25,057 nucleotides of DNA from Planctomycetota bacterium. GTDB lineage: Bacteria; Planctomycetota; UBA1135; UBA2386. The notes under the pieces were generated by a model. It was not told the origin of the DNA, ran no database searches, and saw only the letters and a program-made list of their open reading frames with translations. Both the position numbers and the translations under genes were made by a program. The stretch lies in the NCBI GenBank assembly GCA_016793305.1, contig JAEUHU010000056.1:1-25057 (forward strand). The letters are read 5' to 3'. Positions 22,326-25,057 of this stretch are shown piece by piece (positions within the stretch are counted from its first letter, which is position 1; each line of letters opens with the position of its first letter).

Positions 22326-23675
22326 GTGTCGAAGAACTCCCCCGTCATGCAGGCAGCCGTCGCGGCAGCCAGCCTGCTCTCCCTTGGCACGTTCACAGGC
22401 CAGTTGCGGGCCCAGGAACCCGCGGCGCCGCCGTCGAACACCCAACAGCCACGCTCGGTCGAGGAACGACTCGCCGAGCTCGAACGGCTGCTCCGCCAGG
22501 AACGTCTCGGCGTGCAGCCCCAGGAAGCGTCCGTGCGCGCCTCCTGGGTCAGCGCGGACACCGCCGGTGTGCCCGACCTCCAGGACGCCCCTAAGGCACC
22601 TGGGGTGCAATCGACGGTCGATCTGAAGCTGTGGGGACGCGCCAACTTCGCCGCGTCCTACGACAACTTCCAAGGCCAGGGCGGCATCGGCGGCCCCGAC
22701 TTCATCAACTACATCGCGAGCGAAGGCAACGAGGAGCTGAACTTCAACGCACGCGACACCCGGTTCGGCTTCGCCGCAGCCAACAGCTGGAACAACTGGG
22801 TCGGCCGCGCTGTGTTCGAAGTCGACTTCTACGGTGACACGACCAGCACGAACATCCCGCCGCGACTGCGGCTGGGTTACGTCGAACTCGTGCACTCCGA
22901 CGGCTTCTCGTTGCGCGCCGGCCTCGACTGGCTGCCGATCGCACAGCTGAACCCGGCCACGGTCGACTTCGGCATCCTGGCGTTCGGCGGCAACACGTTC
23001 AGCCAGGTGCCGCAGATCACCTTGCGCAAGAAGTCCGGCGACTCCGAGTTCCTGCTGACGGCGATCCACACGCGCGCCGGCACCCTGCAGGACGAGGAAG
23101 AGCGCATGCCCTGGATCGGCGCCCGCTATGCGTGGTCGGGCTTCGCGGAGAAGAAGGGCCTGCTGGCCATCGGCGCCGCCTACCGCGCCGGCAACCTCAC
23201 GAACTCCACCGGCACGATCCGCAACGACGTCGAGGACTACTTCTTCGCCCTCGAAGCGCGAATGCCGCTGATCTCCGGGTTCACGGTGTGGGGCGAAGCC
23301 TGGACCGGCAAGGGCATGGGTCGTGAGTTCCTGCGCGGCGGCCTCGACTACAACGGCGACGGAAACGAGATCCACGGCACCGGCGGCTTCCTGAACCTGG
23401 AGGTACAGCTCTGTGAGCAGTTGGCCGTGAACGTCGGCGCCGGCGTCGACCAACCGCACGACGACGACACGACGACGACCACGCTCTACGGCACGGCGGT
23501 CCCGTTCGACAGCAACCGGACGATGTTCGCGAACCTGCGCTACAAGCTGAGCAAGCAGGCCGGCATCGGCATCGAGTTCGTCGACTTCGAGACGCAACGC
23601 GTCGACCCGGTCGGCGACGATGGCACGGTCCTGCGCGGCCAGCGCTACACGTTCGGCACCTGGTTCATCTTCTGA
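22326..23675 (+). CDS. DcaP-like outer-membrane porin
   Basis: A 449-residue outer-membrane protein. The signal runs to about residue 30 (VAAASLLSLGTFTGQLRAQ). A short coiled-coil follows (VEERLAELERLLRQERLG, residues ~44-61), as in trimeric DcaP porins, then the barrel from TVDLKLWGRANFAASYDN to a C-terminal Phe (TFGTWFIF). Phrases such as DTRFGFAAAN, GRAVFEVDFYG, LRLGYVEL and LRAGLDWLPI match DcaP/phosphate-selective-porin-type strands. Such porins admit dicarboxylates or other anions. A GTG at 22326 with AAGG upstream is used; an in-frame ATG at 22347 is an alternative and would still leave a complete signal. It is the last gene of the ACT/binding-protein/receptor/porin series but has its own 195-bp leader. 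Confidence 0.85.
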   Translation: MSKNSPVMQAAVAAASLLSLGTFTGQLRAQEPAAPPSNTQQPRSVEERLAELERLLRQERLGVQPQEASVRASWVSADTAGVPDLQDAPKAPGVQSTVDLKLWGRANFAASYDNFQGQGGIGGPDFINYIASEGNEELNFNARDTRFGFAAANSWNNWVGRAVFEVDFYGDTTSTNIPPRLRLGYVELVHSDGFSLRAGLDWLPIAQLNPATVDFGILAFGGNTFSQVPQITLRKKSGDSEFLLTAIHTRAGTLQDEEERMPWIGARYAWSGFAEKKGLLAIGAAYRAGNLTNSTGTIRNDVEDYFFALEARMPLISGFTVWGEAWTGKGMGREFLRGGLDYNGDGNEIHGTGGFLNLEVQLCEQLAVNVGAGVDQPHDDDTTTTTLYGTAVPFDSNRTMFANLRYKLSKQAGIGIEFVDFETQRVDPVGDDGTVLRGQRYTFGTWFIF

Positions 23676-23824
23676 ACCTGCCGCTGGGCCGCTGCACTCG
23701 CGAGAATCGCGGCGGCGGCCAACTCTCCACGGCATCGGAGCCGGGGGAGCGGGATTCGCGGGTGGGCACGGTCGCCGGCAACACCGATGCTGCGGGCCGT
23801 GCTAGCCTTGGGCAGGTGCCGCCC

Positions 23825-24157
23825 ATGAAGATCCTCCTGCTCCTCCTGTCCCTCAACACCACCCCGGCGTGCGTGCTCGCCCCGGAAGCGCCGCAGAATC
23901 CCCAGCACGCGCAGGCCGTCGAAGCCACGTTCCATCGTGGGCTCGCCGGCGACCTGCAGGATGCCGACCCGGTGCAGGCACGCGCTGCGAGCTGGGGCGC
24001 GGTCGTGCCGGTCGCCGACGCGTTCCCCTGGCAGGATCGCTTGGTGGAACTCGTCCCCGACTTCGTAGCCGGCGCGGTGCAGCCCAGCGCCGCGACCCCG
24101 AACCTCAGCTTCGACCTGGTCGACGGCGATCCGCTCGCGACGCGCGGCTGGCGCTGA
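23825..24157 (+). CDS. Small hypothetical exported protein, possible lipoprotein
   Basis: A 110-residue protein not assigned to a family. The N-terminus MKILLLLLSLNTTPACVLAPE is a signal peptide; Cys17 follows TPA, a poor lipobox, so lipidation is uncertain. The remainder is Ala/Asp/Val-rich (AVEATFHRGLAGDLQDADPV, LVELVPDFVAGAVQPSAA). The ATG at 23825 is chosen because it begins exactly at the signal and has AGGTG six bases upstream. Its stop codon directly abuts the convergent gene's stop, forming TGATCA at 24155-24160. Function unknown. Confidence 0.55.
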   Translation: MKILLLLLSLNTTPACVLAPEAPQNPQHAQAVEATFHRGLAGDLQDADPVQARAASWGAVVPVADAFPWQDRLVELVPDFVAGAVQPSAATPNLSFDLVDGDPLATRGWR

Positions 24158-24883
24158 TCAGCGCAGGCGCGGCACGCGCCAGCCTTCGATCAGTGCCTTC
24201 TCCTGCGGCGAGTGGATCTCGACCAGGTCGATCGCGCGCTGGCGCAGTTCGTAGTCGGTCTCGAACGCCGGTTTCCCGGGCACGGTGACCTGCTGCACGG
24301 TCTCGGCCGGCGTCGGGATCGCGCCGGCGGCGACCGCGGCCGCCAACTGCGCGTCGATGTGCGTCTGCAGCAGCTCCTCCGGCAGGGCTGCTTCGCCGAG
24401 GAAGATCGGCGCGCTCGCCAGCGCCTGGTCGCCTGGCACCAGCACGACCACGCGACCGGACGTGCCGTGGTTGATGCGTTCGGCGGTCTGCGCACCGACG
24501 TAGAGCACCGACTCCTTCACTTGCCGCGGGCGCAACAATTCGGGATCGGTCTGCAGCACCAGGATCCAGCCACTGTCGACCCAGGGCCGATCGGCGCGCC
24601 AGAGGTGCTGGTAGGGCTTCTGCACCTTGAAGCGCTCGGCGTGCAGCAACGCCAGCTGGGTGCGGCGGCGCGGCTGGGTCAGCGGCGCCGCGGCGTTCGC
24701 GGTGGTGTCCTGCGACGGCGAGGCCTGGGTGGGCTCGGGGCCGCGGTTCTGCACGAGAAGCACCGCGACGACGGCCGCCGCGAACCCGGCGATCGCGAGC
24801 GGGAAGAGCAACTTGCGCGAACGCGACGGAGCACCGACCGGAGTGGCGGAGGGAGGCGTGGAGTTCATGGGAGAAGCCGTCAC
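24158..24883 (-). CDS. Membrane-anchored hypothetical protein, unrecognised family
   Basis: A 241-residue protein. Residues ~24-45 (KLLFPLAIAGFAAAVVAVLLV) form one membrane anchor after a short Pro/Ser-rich cytoplasmic head. A Thr/Ala/Pro linker leads to a periplasmic domain: LLHAERFKVQKPYQHLWRAD, SGWILVLQTDPELLRPRQV, ESVLYVGAQTAERINHG and GRVVVLVPGDQAL, ending in a helical tail. The alternating hydrophobic strands suggest a compact alpha/beta domain; I do not recognise it. The GTG at 24883 overlaps the upstream stop (GTGA), as at three other junctions in this window; an ATG at 24868 is an alternative. Neither has a clear ribosome site. It is probably cotranscribed with the partial gene upstream. 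Confidence 0.65.
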   Translation of the reverse strand: MTASPMNSTPPSATPVGAPSRSRKLLFPLAIAGFAAAVVAVLLVQNRGPEPTQASPSQDTTANAAAPLTQPRRRTQLALLHAERFKVQKPYQHLWRADRPWVDSGWILVLQTDPELLRPRQVKESVLYVGAQTAERINHGTSGRVVVLVPGDQALASAPIFLGEAALPEELLQTHIDAQLAAAVAAGAIPTPAETVQQVTVPGKPAFETDYELRQRAIDLVEIHSPQEKALIEGWRVPRLR

Positions 24884-25057
24884 TTGCGGGTCAGTTCGAT
24901 GTCGTCCATGCCGAGCCGGCCCTGCGCCGAGCCGAAGCTCGGGCCGAACCGGAACGACACCTTGCGCGCGCGCGACAGGTCGAGCGGGCTGCCGTTGTTG
25001 AGGAAGTCCGTCAGCCGGATCTTGATGGTCTCGTACTCGCTGTTCCAGCCGGTGCCG
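24880..25057 (-). CDS. C-terminal fragment of a protein with a carbohydrate-binding-like beta-sandwich (5' end outside window)
   Basis: Translating the minus strand into the TGA at 24880-24882 gives 58 residues with no stop to the window edge. The pattern is an alternation of strands: WNSEYETIKIRLTDFL, ARKVSFRFGPSFG and GRLGMDDIELTRK. A final 'G-R-x-x-x-DDIELT' is common at the end of galactose-binding-like or CBM-type beta-sandwich domains of secreted proteins. The assignment rests on this short tail and is tentative. Its stop overlaps the start of the membrane-anchored hypothetical gene. Confidence 0.5.
   Translation of the reverse strand, partial: GTGWNSEYETIKIRLTDFLNNGSPLDLSRARKVSFRFGPSFGSAQGRLGMDDIELTRK

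Noticed and set aside
23699..23711. Terminator hairpin after the DcaP-like porin (CGCGA-GAA-TCGCG)
   Set aside because: The stem is only five pairs and no T-tract follows; too weak to call in GC-rich sequence.

Overview
This is a GC-rich bacterial window that is almost fully coding; no gap between genes exceeds about 200 bases. I see no rRNA, tRNA, insertion sequence, integrase or CRISPR array. The organism is diderm: there are three outer-membrane beta-barrels or porins, a PagL-like lipid A deacylase and several lipoproteins. It respires nitrogen oxides and is chemotactic. The mix of a Rieske/cytochrome b complex next to a hydroxylamine-oxidoreductase-like octaheme protein, NapA, and long unfamiliar periplasmic proteins suggests Planctomycetota or a similar deep-branching Gram-negative lineage. 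That placement is an inference and I hold it loosely.

Layout. (1) 1-2284, plus strand: an envelope-glycolipid operon with a truncated GT39 glycosyltransferase, a polyprenol-phosphate-mannose-synthase-like GT2 enzyme and a PagL-like lipid A deacylase, joined by ATGA and GTGA stop/start overlaps. (2) 2239-4943, minus strand: an alginate-export-type porin followed by a PHP-domain lipoprotein; then a small carboxymuconolactone-decarboxylase-family gene on the plus strand (5058-5462). (3) 5440-16485, minus strand: the core of the window, an 11-kb nitrogen-oxide respiration island. In transcription order it reads norC-norB-norQ-norD, tandem hairpins, Rieske protein, b6-type cytochrome b, membrane-anchored octaheme HAO-like cytochrome, napA, and a tetraheme protein that looks like a tandem duplication of NapB. 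(4) 16675-18336, minus strand: a chemoreceptor with a covalent haem in its sensor domain, just upstream of nor. (5) 18526-23675, plus strand: ACT-domain protein, solute-binding protein, dCache chemoreceptor and a DcaP-like porin. (6) 23825-25057: a small putative lipoprotein and, convergent to it, two unrecognised or partial envelope genes.

How it may work together (inference). Quinol is oxidised by the Rieske/cytochrome b pair. Electrons pass to periplasmic multihaem proteins (the octaheme protein and the duplicated NapB lipoprotein) and then to NapA, which reduces nitrate to nitrite. No NapC, NapG, NapH or NapD is encoded here, so the Rieske/b complex is the obvious candidate to replace the usual quinol dehydrogenase. 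No NirK, NirS or NrfA is present either. The octaheme protein could therefore handle nitrite, NO or hydroxylamine, and NorCB would reduce NO to N2O. The haem chemoreceptor could steer cells in response to NO or redox state. This Rieske-b-octaheme-NapA-tetraheme-NapB assembly is the most unusual system in the window.
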